53,880 nucleotides of DNA from Candidatus Hydrogenedentota bacterium. Lineage in GTDB: Bacteria; Hydrogenedentota; Hydrogenedentia; Hydrogenedentales; SLHB01. The translations under genes and the position numbers were made by a program. Where the stretch lies: assembly GCA_035416745.1 (NCBI GenBank), contig DAOLNV010000025.1, positions 1-53,880 of the forward strand, read 5' to 3'. Positions within the stretch are counted from its first letter, which is position 1; each line of letters starts with the position of its first letter. This document shows, piece after piece, positions 32,238-40,572 of this stretch. The notes beneath the pieces are model-generated. The model had not been told where the DNA came from and did not search any database. It saw nothing but the letters and a program-made list of their open reading frames with translations.

Positions 32238-35101
32238 CCGTCTTCCCCACGCGCGGGCCCGGCCTCGTCGCTGCTATGAGGCACGAGCGGCGCCCCCGTA
32301 TAAAGCGGAGCTGTCACCTCCTCACGCGTCTTTTGCGTTTCCTTCCCATATACCTCCTCCGCCAACAGCGCTTCAACGTCGCGCGAGGGCGGAGATGGCG
32401 GCAAATCTCCCTGCTGGGGCAAGTCTACCACAGTCACCAGAGGCACCGTCGTCTCCGGCGCCTTTTCCTGCGCATCCTCCGGCGCCACCGAGTCCACGGT
32501 TCCTGCGGCAGCCTCTTCGATTTGTTCCGGCGCCGGCGCGGGCGCGGCGTCGGAGGGCGTTTCTGATACGGCGGCCTCTGCGTTTGTGTTACCCGAATCC
32601 GCGGGCGCGGGCAACTCCTGCCCTGATGCTGTCTCGCTTTCTTTCACCTGCATGGTCTCAACAGAAGGTGACGGCGTTTCCGGAGGCGGGGAGGGCGCAT
32701 CGTCCGAACCAGGCGCCGCATCGTCCGAACCAGGCGCACTCGCGGTTTGAACCGGACTGACCGCGCCCCTCTTGTCCAGCGCCGGCGTTGGAAAATCCGC
32801 AAGCCAACTGCACAGAACCATCCGCACCTGGCGGCCGGCTTTCCCGTCCTGCTTCAATGCTGTTTCGGACTGCAACCTCGACACGGCTCTCGTCGTCGCA
32901 GCGTCGTAAATGCCGGTCAATTCGCCCTCGTAACGGCCGAGCTGGCGCAGGCGGTGCTGAAGTGCGCGCACCTGGTCGCCTTGCATGTCCGGTTTCAATA
33001 CTTCGGCGTCCGGCGCCGGGTCGCGCCAGAGTACGGCGGCTTGCGCAAGATAGGTCTTGGCAAACTCTTCGCGCGGCACAAGCGCGGTCTTCCCGCTTCC
33101 GGTCGAGCAGCGAATGTTGCCTTCTTCGAGCGAGAGCAGCGCAAGCCAAAACACCTTGTCTCCCGTACCCACGCGCACGAAGGCGGGAAGATTCAACGCC
33201 TCCAACTCGGTCAGACTGGGCGTCAACGGCTCCACCGTGAAACCGTAGGCCGAGGCAAACTCGCCAATATACCGCACACCGTCTCCCGCAGGCGCATCGG
33301 CAAGAAGCGCCATGCCCCAAGCCTGTAACAGGCTCGATGCAGCCGTTTTCAGGGCTTCCGCCGGGTCCAAACCATGAAGCTGTTCCACAAAACTCTGTGA
33401 GGGACCCTCGGCTTGAGGTGAGGACAGCTCTTCCGCGGACGCTGCGGCTGGAGGCGCGGCATCGGCAGCGTCCTTCGCTTCGATCGCCGGGGCCTCCGGC
33501 GGCGGCGCATCGGCCACGACCTCAGCGGCAGGGAGAGCGTTATCCGCCAAAGACCCGGACTCGTCCGGGGCCGCGGCGGACGCCTCGTCGCGGGGCACCA
33601 CGGCGGCAACCAGCGCAATGGCGTCAAGAACGCCCGGTTTCCGGGGAGGCGGCGTTTCCTCGACGGGTTTCGAGGCATCTGGAACAACCGCCGCGCCGGA
33701 AGTCTGCCCATCAATTCCTTTCTCGGGAACGGGTGCGGGAGCAGGCTCGGACGGGACAGGACTGACCGTCTCCGACGTTTCAGTTTCCGCCACGGTGTCT
33801 TGGGGTTCGGGTGCGGGCTCGGATGCGGGCTCCGTTACGGGCTCGGGCTCCGTTGCGGGCGCGGGTTCTCCCGCGGGCGCGGATTCCGTTGCGGGCGCGG
33901 ATTCTTGGGGTGGTTCAGGCGCTTCCGCCTTTAAGGCCACAACCTCCGGCTCGGGAGCTGACTTGGCTTCCGCGACCGGCATGACCCCTTCTGACCCTTC
34001 AAACCCTTCTGACCCTTCAAACTCTTCAAACCCTTCCGATCCGTCCCCTGGCTCGGACGACTCCCCGGGGGTTGCCAGCGCGGGCTCGGTCCTTTCGACG
34101 GCCGTTTGCGCTGGAGCCGGCCCCGCAGCGGGCGGAGCTGGCGGACTATTCAACAGGGCCACCAGCGAATCCAGCCGCCCGGCCAATGGCGAAATGATGA
34201 AGAGCCCCACCAGCACGATGAGCGCCGCCGCGCCCGCCAGGCGCGGGGTCGGCACGTACCGGCTGAGAAAACTTGTGCTCTTCCTGGCCCGGACCCGCTG
34301 GCCCCGGATTTCACGGGCAGCTTGTTTCACCAAGCCCCGGGTGATGTCGCGCGTCTCCTTGGCGTATCCGATAAGCAGCGCGCGATCGCATATCGCATTG
34401 ATGACCCGCGGCGTGCCCTTCGAGTGCCGGTACACGCTCTTGATGGCGCTGCGCGTGAAGCGCACCTTCCGCATGCCCCCCGCGATACGAAGCCGGTAGG
34501 CGATGTATTGAAGGGTCTCCTTCTCGCCCAGGGGCTTGAGATGGTAGCGCGCCGTGATTCGTTGGTTGAGCTGCCGCAATTCGGGCAACTCGAGATGCTC
34601 TGCCAACTCCGGCTGGCCGATAAGCACGATTTGGAGCAGCTTCTGGCGCTCGGTCTCGAGATTCGACAACAACCGGATTTGCTCGAGCACCGGGGGCGTC
34701 AGGTTCTGGGCCTCATCGATTACCAGCACGCAATTCTTGTTCTTGGAATGACGGTCTAGAAGGTAGGTGTTGAGTTCGTCGATCAGGCCCTTAACCGAAA
34801 TCGCCCGAGACCGGATCCCGAAATCCTCGTTGATCTTACGCAACAACTCCTCGGGCGACAGGCACGGATTGAAAATGAACGCCAACTCCACGTCCTGATC
34901 GAGTTGGCCCAGCAACGACCGGCAAATAGTCGTCTTGCCTGTCCCGATCTCGCCCGTAACCATGATGAACCCGACGCGGTTCCGAATCCCGAAAATCAAA
35001 TGCGCGAATGCCTCTTTGTGCATCTCGCTGAGATACAAAAACCGGGGGTCCGGGGTCAGGTTGAACGGTTTTTCACGCAGCCCGTAAAAGGTCTCGTACA
35101 T
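32234..35101 (-). CDS. gspA: GspA/ExeA-like AAA ATPase with long low-complexity linker
   Basis: A 955-residue protein. The start at 35101 matches the family N-terminus MYETFYGLREKPFNLTPDPR and lies downstream of a promoter. Residues 1-280 are the AAA ATPase (Walker A GEIGTGKTT near 50, Walker B VLVIDEAQNL). A transmembrane helix follows (about 290-315), then a Pro/Ala/Glu linker of about 300 residues with GSEGFE-type tandem repeats, a C39-like and peptidoglycan-binding region (ALQHRLRQLGRYEGELTG), and an unusual Pro-rich tail of about 180 residues. With GspB it would open or anchor the cell wall for type II secretin assembly. Confidence 0.88.
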   Translation of the reverse strand: MYETFYGLREKPFNLTPDPRFLYLSEMHKEAFAHLIFGIRNRVGFIMVTGEIGTGKTTICRSLLGQLDQDVELAFIFNPCLSPEELLRKINEDFGIRSRAISVKGLIDELNTYLLDRHSKNKNCVLVIDEAQNLTPPVLEQIRLLSNLETERQKLLQIVLIGQPELAEHLELPELRQLNQRITARYHLKPLGEKETLQYIAYRLRIAGGMRKVRFTRSAIKSVYRHSKGTPRVINAICDRALLIGYAKETRDITRGLVKQAAREIRGQRVRARKSTSFLSRYVPTPRLAGAAALIVLVGLFIISPLAGRLDSLVALLNSPPAPPAAGPAPAQTAVERTEPALATPGESSEPGDGSEGFEEFEGSEGFEGSEGVMPVAEAKSAPEPEVVALKAEAPEPPQESAPATESAPAGEPAPATEPEPVTEPASEPAPEPQDTVAETETSETVSPVPSEPAPAPVPEKGIDGQTSGAAVVPDASKPVEETPPPRKPGVLDAIALVAAVVPRDEASAAAPDESGSLADNALPAAEVVADAPPPEAPAIEAKDAADAAPPAAASAEELSSPQAEGPSQSFVEQLHGLDPAEALKTAASSLLQAWGMALLADAPAGDGVRYIGEFASAYGFTVEPLTPSLTELEALNLPAFVRVGTGDKVFWLALLSLEEGNIRCSTGSGKTALVPREEFAKTYLAQAAVLWRDPAPDAEVLKPDMQGDQVRALQHRLRQLGRYEGELTGIYDAATTRAVSRLQSETALKQDGKAGRQVRMVLCSWLADFPTPALDKRGAVSPVQTASAPGSDDAAPGSDDAPSPPPETPSPSVETMQVKESETASGQELPAPADSGNTNAEAAVSETPSDAAPAPAPEQIEEAAAGTVDSVAPEDAQEKAPETTVPLVTVVDLPQQGDLPPSPPSRDVEALLAEEVYGKETQKTREEVTAPLYTGAPLVPHSSDEAGPARGEDG
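32698..32739. repeat. 21-bp tandem repeat inside gspA tail
   Basis: The unit GCATCGTCCGAACCAGGCGC plus one base is repeated twice in tandem, encoding a duplicated GSDDAAP-type segment in the C-terminal tail. Confidence 0.55.
33984..34040. repeat. 9-bp tandem-repeat tract in gspA linker
   Basis: Alternating units such as CTTCAAACC and CTTCTGACC repeat in tandem and encode the GSEGFEEFEGSEGFEGSEG run on the minus strand. In-frame length variation between strains would be expected. Confidence 0.6.
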
Positions 35102-35145
35102 GCCGCCCCCAAGGACCTGCATCTCCAGGTATTTCTTGACAACTG

Positions 35146-35174
35146 AGCATATCACGGGAAGCGGTGGCAGTCAA
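35146..35174 (-). promoter_or_regulatory. promoter of gspA-gspB
   Basis: On the minus strand TTGACT (35174-35169, five of six) is followed after 17 bp by TATGCT (35151-35146, four of six). The predicted start point near 35139 rules out the longest open-frame start at 35155 and supports 35101. Confidence 0.55.
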
Positions 35175-35222
35175 CGCAACCCGGCATGTCAAACGCCACC
35201 CGTCGCACGCCCGCATCGAATT

Positions 35223-35251
35223 TTGACACTCGGAATCGGCGTTTCTATAAT
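35223..35251 (+). promoter_or_regulatory. perfect-consensus sigma70 promoter of guaB-guaA
   Basis: TTGACA (35223-35228), 17 bp, TATAAT (35246-35251). Both hexamers match the consensus completely at ideal spacing. The leader is about 46 nt to ATG 35304. Confidence 0.8.
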
Positions 35252-35303
35252 GCCGGTTTCCATTTGTTCAAAATCTGGCACTCCGGTTGGGATATAGAGA
35301 ACC

Positions 35304-36773
35304 ATGGACGCTTATGATCGCATCACGGTAGGCCTTTCTTTCGACGACGTGCTGATTCGCCCCGCGAAATCAGAAGTGCTTCCTCGAGACGTCGACACCA
35401 CCACGCGCCTGACCCACAACATTTCCCTGAATATTCCGCTCCTTAGCGCCGCCATGGACACCGTGACCGAGGCGCGTCTGGGAATCGCCATCGCCCAGGA
35501 GGGCGGCTTGGGCATTATCCATAAGAATCTCAGTATCGACGAACAAGCCTCGGAGGTCGACCGCGTCAAACGGTCCCAGGCGGGCATCATCACCTCGCCG
35601 ATCACGCTGCGCCCCCACGACACCGTGCAGGAGGCCGAAAACCTCATGGCGCGGTTTCACGTGTCCGGCGTGCCCATTGTGGATGAGAACGGCAAGCTCG
35701 TCGGCCTCCTGACTAATCGCGACCGCCGCTTCCTGGAGAATCTCGACGTGCCGATCGAGTCCGTGATGACCAAAGACCATCTGGTAACGGTACCCCCCGG
35801 CACGACACTGGAAGCCGCTAAGGAACTGCTCCACAAGCATCGCATCGAAAAGCTGCCCATTGTCGAAAAGGACGGCACCCTCGTCGGATTGATCACCATC
35901 AAGGACATTATCAAGGCCCGCGATTACCCCGCCAGCTGCAAAGACGCGATGGGCCGATTGCGCGCCGGCGCCGCCCTCGGTGTCGGACCTGGCGAGCTGG
36001 ACCGCGCACGGGCGCTCGTCGACGCGAACGTGGACGTGCTGGTCGTGGACACCGCGCACGGGCACACGAAACTGGTCATTGAAACGGTGCGCCGCGTCAA
36101 GGAGACGTTCCCCCAGATTGATTTGATCGCGGGGAACGTCGTGACCCGCGAGGGTGCGACAGACCTGATCGACGCCGGCGCGAACGCCATAAAGGTGGGC
36201 GTTGGCCCCGGCTCGATCTGCACCACGCGGGTCATCGCGGGCGCCGGCATGCCTCAGTTGTCCGCAATCATGGAAGTGGTCGCCGTGGCGCGCGAACGCA
36301 ATATCCCGGTTATCGCGGACGGGGGCATCAAGTATTCCGGCGATATCGTGAAAGCCATCGCCGGCGGCGCCGACAGCGTCATGATCGGCAGCCTCTTCGC
36401 CGGGACCGCCGAAAGTCCCGGTGAGACCGTCCTCTACGAGGGCCGCACATACAAAGTTCACCGCGGGATGGGCTCGGTCAAGGCCATGCAGCGCGGCAGC
36501 AAAACACGCTATATGCAATTTGACGAGGACCCCGGCAAGTTGGTGCCCGAGGGTATCGAAGGGCGCGTGCCGTTCCGGGGGCCCCTGGCAGATTACGTGC
36601 ACCAGCTGGTGGGCGGGTTGCGCTCGGGCATGGGGTATTGCGGGTGCCGCACCATCGCGGAACTCCAAACCAAAACGCAATTCGTCCGCGTGACGGCGTC
36701 CGGCATTCGCGAGAGCCATCCCCATGACATCACCATCACCGAAGACGCCCCCAATTACCAGGTCCCCAGGTGA
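35304..36773 (+). CDS. guaB: inosine-5'-monophosphate dehydrogenase
   Basis: A 489-residue enzyme oxidising IMP to XMP with NAD, the committed step to guanine nucleotides. LSFDDVLIRPAKSEVLP opens the barrel, two CBS domains are inserted at about 95-205, and the catalytic Cys lies in GVGPGSICTTR. The C-terminal flap region (HRGMGSVKAM, MGYCGCRTI) is intact. The length is normal. It overlaps guaA in a GTGA arrangement. Confidence 0.98.
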   Translation: MDAYDRITVGLSFDDVLIRPAKSEVLPRDVDTTTRLTHNISLNIPLLSAAMDTVTEARLGIAIAQEGGLGIIHKNLSIDEQASEVDRVKRSQAGIITSPITLRPHDTVQEAENLMARFHVSGVPIVDENGKLVGLLTNRDRRFLENLDVPIESVMTKDHLVTVPPGTTLEAAKELLHKHRIEKLPIVEKDGTLVGLITIKDIIKARDYPASCKDAMGRLRAGAALGVGPGELDRARALVDANVDVLVVDTAHGHTKLVIETVRRVKETFPQIDLIAGNVVTREGATDLIDAGANAIKVGVGPGSICTTRVIAGAGMPQLSAIMEVVAVARERNIPVIADGGIKYSGDIVKAIAGGADSVMIGSLFAGTAESPGETVLYEGRTYKVHRGMGSVKAMQRGSKTRYMQFDEDPGKLVPEGIEGRVPFRGPLADYVHQLVGGLRSGMGYCGCRTIAELQTKTQFVRVTASGIRESHPHDITITEDAPNYQVPR

Positions 36774-36778
36774 GCCGC

Positions 36779-38326
36779 ATGCAGGCCGAGCGCAACCCCG
36801 TCGTGGTGCTGGATTTCGGGGCGCAATACAGCAAGCTGATCGCGCGACGCGTGCGCGAAAGCCGTGTGTTCAGCCTTATTCTCCCCTACAACACCTCCAT
36901 CGAAGTGCTGCGCGGTCTCGAGCCCGGCGCGATCATTTTCAGCGGCGGCCCGGCCAGCGTGCATGCCGAGGGCGCTCCGTTGCCCGACCCCGAGGTGTTC
37001 GATCTAGGCGTGCCCATCCTGGGCATCTGTTACGGCGTCCAGTTATTTGCCCACATGCTCGGCGGCAAGGTGACTCGTTCTGATAAGCGCGAGTACGGCA
37101 TTGCTCATCTCGCTCAAACGGGCGGCGGCGCGCTGTTCAAAGCGGTACAGCCGAGAACACAGGTCTGGATGAGCCACGGCGACGCCGTCACCGCGCTTCC
37201 CCCGGGGTTCGAGGTGCTGGGCACGACCGAGAACTGCCCCTACGCGGCCATTGCCGACCCGGCGCGCAGACTGTACGGCGTCCAGTTCCATCCGGAGGTC
37301 GTTCATACCCCCGAGGGGGCGGCGATCCTGGCCAATTTCCTCCACGGGATTTGCGGGCTCTCGGGCAAATGGACCATGGGCTCGTTCATTGAGGAAGAGA
37401 TCGCCCGTATCCGCGCGCAGGTGGGCGGACGGCATGTGCTGTGCGGATTGAGCGGCGGAGTGGATTCCAGCGTAGCGGCCATGCTTATCCATCGCGCCAT
37501 CGGCAACCAGCTCACCTGCGTCTTCGTGAATAACGGACTGTTGCGGAAAGGCGAAGCCGGCCTGGTTCAGAGGGTGTTCCGCGACAACTTTCACGTCGAC
37601 CTGCGCTACGTCGATGCCGAGACCCGGTTCCTCGCCGCGCTGGCGGGCGTGAGCGACCCCGAGCAAAAACGCAAGATTATCGGCAACCTCTTTATCGATG
37701 TGTTCGAGGAGGAAGCCCGCAAGATCGGGGACGCCGAGATCCTGGCCCAGGGCACGCTGTACCCCGACGTGATCGAAAGCGTTTCCGCGACCGGCGGCCC
37801 CTCCGTAACCATCAAGAGCCATCACAACGTCGGCGGTTTGCCCGGGAAAATGAAGATGGAACTCCTCGAACCATTGCGCGAGCTTTTCAAAGACGAAGTT
37901 CGCGCCCTCGGCCGCGAGTTGGGCCTGCCGGAGGAGATTGTCGGCCGCCACCCCTTCCCCGGGCCAGGACTCGGGGTTCGGTGCGTCGGCCCCGTGACCA
38001 GGCAGCGCCTGGATACCCTGCGCGACGCCGACGCCATCTTCATCGAGGAAATCAAGCAGGCCGGCCTCTACGACGAAATCTGGCAGGCGCTGGTGTGCCT
38101 GCTTCCCGTTCGAAGCGTAGGCGTGCAGGGAGATGAGCGCACGTATGAGGAAGTGTGCTCGCTGCGCGCGGTGACGTCCGAAGACGCCATGACCGCCGAC
38201 TGGTTCCGGTTCCCGCCGGAGGTCTTGCAGCGCATCGCCAACCGGATCTGTAACGAGGTGCGGCACGTCAACCGGGTGCTGTACGATATCACCTCGAAAC
38301 CGCCTGGCACCATCGAGTGGGAGTAG
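36779..38326 (+). CDS. guaA: GMP synthase (glutamine-hydrolysing)
   Basis: A 515-residue two-domain enzyme converting XMP to GMP. The N-terminal class I glutamine amidotransferase has GICYGVQL (catalytic Cys) and VQFHPEVVHT (His); the ATP pyrophosphatase domain has LSGGVDSSVAA, and the C-terminal dimer domain ends KPPGTIEWE. ATG 36779 is preferred because AGGTGA lies five bases upstream; GTG 36770, overlapping the guaB stop, is an alternative. With guaB it makes the guanine branch operon. Confidence 0.97.
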   Translation: MQAERNPVVVLDFGAQYSKLIARRVRESRVFSLILPYNTSIEVLRGLEPGAIIFSGGPASVHAEGAPLPDPEVFDLGVPILGICYGVQLFAHMLGGKVTRSDKREYGIAHLAQTGGGALFKAVQPRTQVWMSHGDAVTALPPGFEVLGTTENCPYAAIADPARRLYGVQFHPEVVHTPEGAAILANFLHGICGLSGKWTMGSFIEEEIARIRAQVGGRHVLCGLSGGVDSSVAAMLIHRAIGNQLTCVFVNNGLLRKGEAGLVQRVFRDNFHVDLRYVDAETRFLAALAGVSDPEQKRKIIGNLFIDVFEEEARKIGDAEILAQGTLYPDVIESVSATGGPSVTIKSHHNVGGLPGKMKMELLEPLRELFKDEVRALGRELGLPEEIVGRHPFPGPGLGVRCVGPVTRQRLDTLRDADAIFIEEIKQAGLYDEIWQALVCLLPVRSVGVQGDERTYEEVCSLRAVTSEDAMTADWFRFPPEVLQRIANRICNEVRHVNRVLYDITSKPPGTIEWE

Positions 38327-38342
38327 CCGCGCCCCGGCGCGG
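38327..38342. terminator. short GC hairpin between convergent guaA and kinase gene
   Basis: CCGCGC (38327-38332) pairs with GCGCGG (38337-38342) over four bases in the only gap between the two convergent genes. No T tract; a weak candidate. Confidence 0.25.
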
Positions 38343-38344
38343 GG

Positions 38345-39076
38345 TCAGTCCCAATCCATGGTCTCGAGATGGCGGCGCAAATGGCCCGCAGTGCGAAATT
38401 TCTTCACAATCAGCGACCGCTTGAGCCCGCAGCAGATCGCCTTGATCTCAGGCCGGTGCGAGGCGTACCGCTTCGCGCCCCCGATGGCGTCGTAGAAGAG
38501 ACGGATAGCCGAGCATACGTCGTCTTCGATGTGCTCGCGGGTGCGCCGTCCCCAGTGATACATGTCCACCAGTTTCACGTCGAATCCAAGGCCCTTGCGC
38601 CGGACCATCACGTTTTCGAGATGCAGGTCGCCGTGATATTCGCCCCGGCGGTGAATCTGCTCGAGGCCCGCCGCGATAGGGTGCAGAAGATGCAGTCCCT
38701 CGAAGGATTGAAGGCACTTGCCCGGTTGCCGGGCGATAAGCGCCGGAAGCAACTCTCCCTGGACGTACTCGCTGACCAGAAACGTGATCTTCGTTCCGCG
38801 GTACACAAAGGTGTCTTGCGTGTGATATTGGATCAGGATTGGGCAGTCGCGAAGCTTGTCGAGCTTGGTCGCGTAGAACCGCACGGCCCGGTTCGCGGGA
38901 TTGCGCTGGGGGAAAAAGAGTTTCGCGGCCCGCTCGATGCCGGTCGCGATTTCCGTGACATGATAGACCTCGCCCTCCCAGCCATACCCCAGCATGGGCC
39001 CAAGAATATACTTGGCCCCCAGACGGCGTCCGGGCTCAAGATTGAACCGTTCTATCGAGAGCGCACCCGAAGACAT
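38345..39076 (-). CDS. small protein-kinase-like protein
   Basis: A 243-residue protein of protein kinase fold. The glycine loop is LGYGWEGEVYHV (about 29-40), the invariant Lys is K52 (RAAKLFF), and the catalytic loop HGDLHLENV is intact near 148. The metal-binding DFG is DMY (LVDMYHWG), keeping the Asp. The C-lobe is short. It could be a Hanks-type kinase or a relative of bacterial lipopolysaccharide/aminoglycoside-type kinases. The substrate is unknown. A weak promoter (39156-39128, TAGAAT -10) lies just upstream on the minus strand. Confidence 0.78.
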   Translation of the reverse strand: MSSGALSIERFNLEPGRRLGAKYILGPMLGYGWEGEVYHVTEIATGIERAAKLFFPQRNPANRAVRFYATKLDKLRDCPILIQYHTQDTFVYRGTKITFLVSEYVQGELLPALIARQPGKCLQSFEGLHLLHPIAAGLEQIHRRGEYHGDLHLENVMVRRKGLGFDVKLVDMYHWGRRTREHIEDDVCSAIRLFYDAIGGAKRYASHRPEIKAICCGLKRSLIVKKFRTAGHLRRHLETMDWD

Positions 39077-39127
39077 ACCGCTGGTGATTCTCTCTTTCCG
39101 GCGCCCAACCCACTCGCAGCCACAAGA

Positions 39128-39156
39128 ATTCTACGCAAAGGGCAGGGCTCTTGAAA
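39128..39156 (-). promoter_or_regulatory. candidate promoter of the kinase-like gene
   Basis: Minus strand TTTCAA (39156-39151), 17 bp, TAGAAT (39133-39128). The -35 matches only three positions; the -10 matches five. Confidence 0.3.
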
Positions 39157-39187
39157 AGACCCCTTGCATTGGCACGCAGGAGCTTCG

Positions 39188-39298
39188 TCAAGCCCCCGGA
39201 AGAATGACGGAAACCGCGCTTCCCGTACCAGGAATACGCTTGACCTCGGCCCGGCCGCGGTGAATGGCTATGTTGTGGCGCCGTATCGGTTCGGGCAT
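39188..39298 (-). pseudogene. histidine kinase C-terminal remnant
   Basis: An open stretch of 36 codons from ATG 39298 to a TGA reads MPEPIRRHNIAIHRGRAEVK and ends RIPGTGSAVSVILPGA. The pattern HRGRAEV, PGTGS, VILP matches the last strands and G2 region of a GHKL histidine kinase ATPase domain, as in PhoR. The rest of the kinase is absent. The ATG follows the phoU stop with no gap. A lost or recombined phosphate sensor kinase beside phoU fits, but the match is short. Confidence 0.45.
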
Positions 39299-39985
39299 CT
39301 ACGACTCCCGGGCGGCATCCGCGAGGTAATCCTCGGGGCGGTGCCGGACAATAGCCCCCTCGACCAGATAAATGACGTCTTCCGAGATATTCGTCGCCAA
39401 GTCGGCGATTCGTTCGAGATGCCGCGAAACGCTCAGCAGGTGGCTGAGCGAGTCGATATCGCCGGGGTGCTCATGCATGCTCTGCTTCACCAGCCCGTAC
39501 ATTTCCCGGTTCAGGGCGTCTACTGCGTCGTCATCGGCGCATACCTTGCGCGCCAGGCCGGGCGACAGATTCACGAGCGAATCAAGGCTCCACTTGAGCA
39601 TGTCTTGCACCTTGTCCGCCATCGACGCAAAATCGAGATGCACCTTCACCGGCGGCTGTTCGGAAAGGTACAGGCCGCGCTCCGCGATGTTCACGGCCTC
39701 ATCCCCGATCCGCTCGAGATCGTTGTTGATTTTGAGAACGGCGATGATGAAGCGCAAATTGATCGCAACCGGCTGGTAGAGAGCCAGAGTCTTGAGACAC
39801 TCTTCCTCGATATCCACCTCGAGTTGATCAATGGCGTCGTCGTTGGCAATGGTCTGCTTCGCCACTTCGCCGTCGCGTGCGATCACCGATTGCACCGCGA
39901 GCCGGACGTTCTCTTCAACGCGCCCGCCCAGCACAAGAATGTTCTTCTTGAGGCTCTTGATCGCCTTCTCCAGATGTATTGACAT
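39299..39985 (-). CDS. phoU: PhoU-family phosphate regulon protein
   Basis: A 228-residue all-helical protein with two PhoU repeats. The metal-binding motifs NNDLERIGDEAVNIAE and VSRHLERIADLATNISEDV are the family hallmarks. PhoU represses the Pho regulon and modulates the PstSCAB phosphate transporter. The start at 39985 follows AGGAG. No pst or complete phoR gene is in this window. Upstream on the same strand is a 63-codon frame ending 14 bp before. Confidence 0.96.
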   Translation of the reverse strand: MSIHLEKAIKSLKKNILVLGGRVEENVRLAVQSVIARDGEVAKQTIANDDAIDQLEVDIEEECLKTLALYQPVAINLRFIIAVLKINNDLERIGDEAVNIAERGLYLSEQPPVKVHLDFASMADKVQDMLKWSLDSLVNLSPGLARKVCADDDAVDALNREMYGLVKQSMHEHPGDIDSLSHLLSVSRHLERIADLATNISEDVIYLVEGAIVRHRPEDYLADAARES

Positions 39986-39999
39986 GGCATTCTCCTCGA

Positions 40000-40191
40000 T
40001 TATCCGAACCGGCGTGTTACGTAATCGTCCAGAAGGGGGATATAACCGATGTGCTCCATGTGTTCGTCCGTCTGCATCCCTCGATCCTGCGTCATCAGTA
40101 CCTGTCCTTTCAGCTTCCTGGCGATGCGCTCGCCTGGAATGGCAGCCGTCACGCTCAGGACCAGCACAAGCGCCAAATGCACAAGAACCAT
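40000..40191 (-). CDS. small membrane-anchored protein upstream of phoU
   Basis: A 63-residue open frame with GC-rich third positions, ending 14 bases before the phoU start. It begins MVLVHLALVLVLSVTAAIPG, a signal peptide or membrane anchor, and ends DDYVTRRFG. The frame continues upstream to 40275 but without coding character. A TACAAT hexamer lies 10 bases before the ATG. No family is recognised; chance remains possible. Confidence 0.4.
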   Translation of the reverse strand: MVLVHLALVLVLSVTAAIPGERIARKLKGQVLMTQDRGMQTDEHMEHIGYIPLLDDYVTRRFG

Positions 40192-40572
40192 ACCAGATTG
40201 TACCTGGCGAATCTCATTGACCGCCTGATGCCTCGCGACCCGGCTGTGACCGGGGCACGGCTGTGACCGGGGCACGGCAGCGCCGGCATCGGGTAGTCAA
40301 ATGCTGAACAGGTTCGAGCGCTTGCCCCGGGTCCGCAACCGTCGTGAAGAATGACCTGCGCGGTCTCGCCCGCCACGAATCAACCCCATAATGACGGGCT
40401 CCAATAGCGCGCCCCAAGGCCCTATAACCCACCAAAGGCCAATGACTTGCGCAGGACGTCGATTGCCGGTGCGGGACACGCGATGCCCGGCTGCATCACG
40501 TCCCTCTTGTTCTTGATGCCGCCCGCTCAGTAGCATGAGCTCAAATTCAACGGCGCATCCAGGAGAAACGCT
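40192..40572. other. intergenic region with tandem duplication
   Basis: Apart from a 17-bp tandem duplication at 40244-40277, no gene or convincing promoter is seen. A weak plus-strand TTGTTC/TAGCAT pair lies about 25-65 bases before the gene at 40573. Confidence 0.35.
40244..40277. repeat. 17-bp perfect tandem duplication
   Basis: CTGTGACCGGGGCACGG occurs twice with no gap (40244-40260 and 40261-40277). It is a recent slippage-type duplication or a repeated binding site. Confidence 0.7.

Noticed and set aside
33984..34040. Possible CRISPR or VNTR array
   Set aside because: The units are 9 bp, in frame and without spacers, so they are coding repeats and not a CRISPR.
39164..39982. 272-codon plus-strand frame opposite phoU
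   Set aside because: PhoU on the minus strand is unambiguous; this frame is its antisense shadow.
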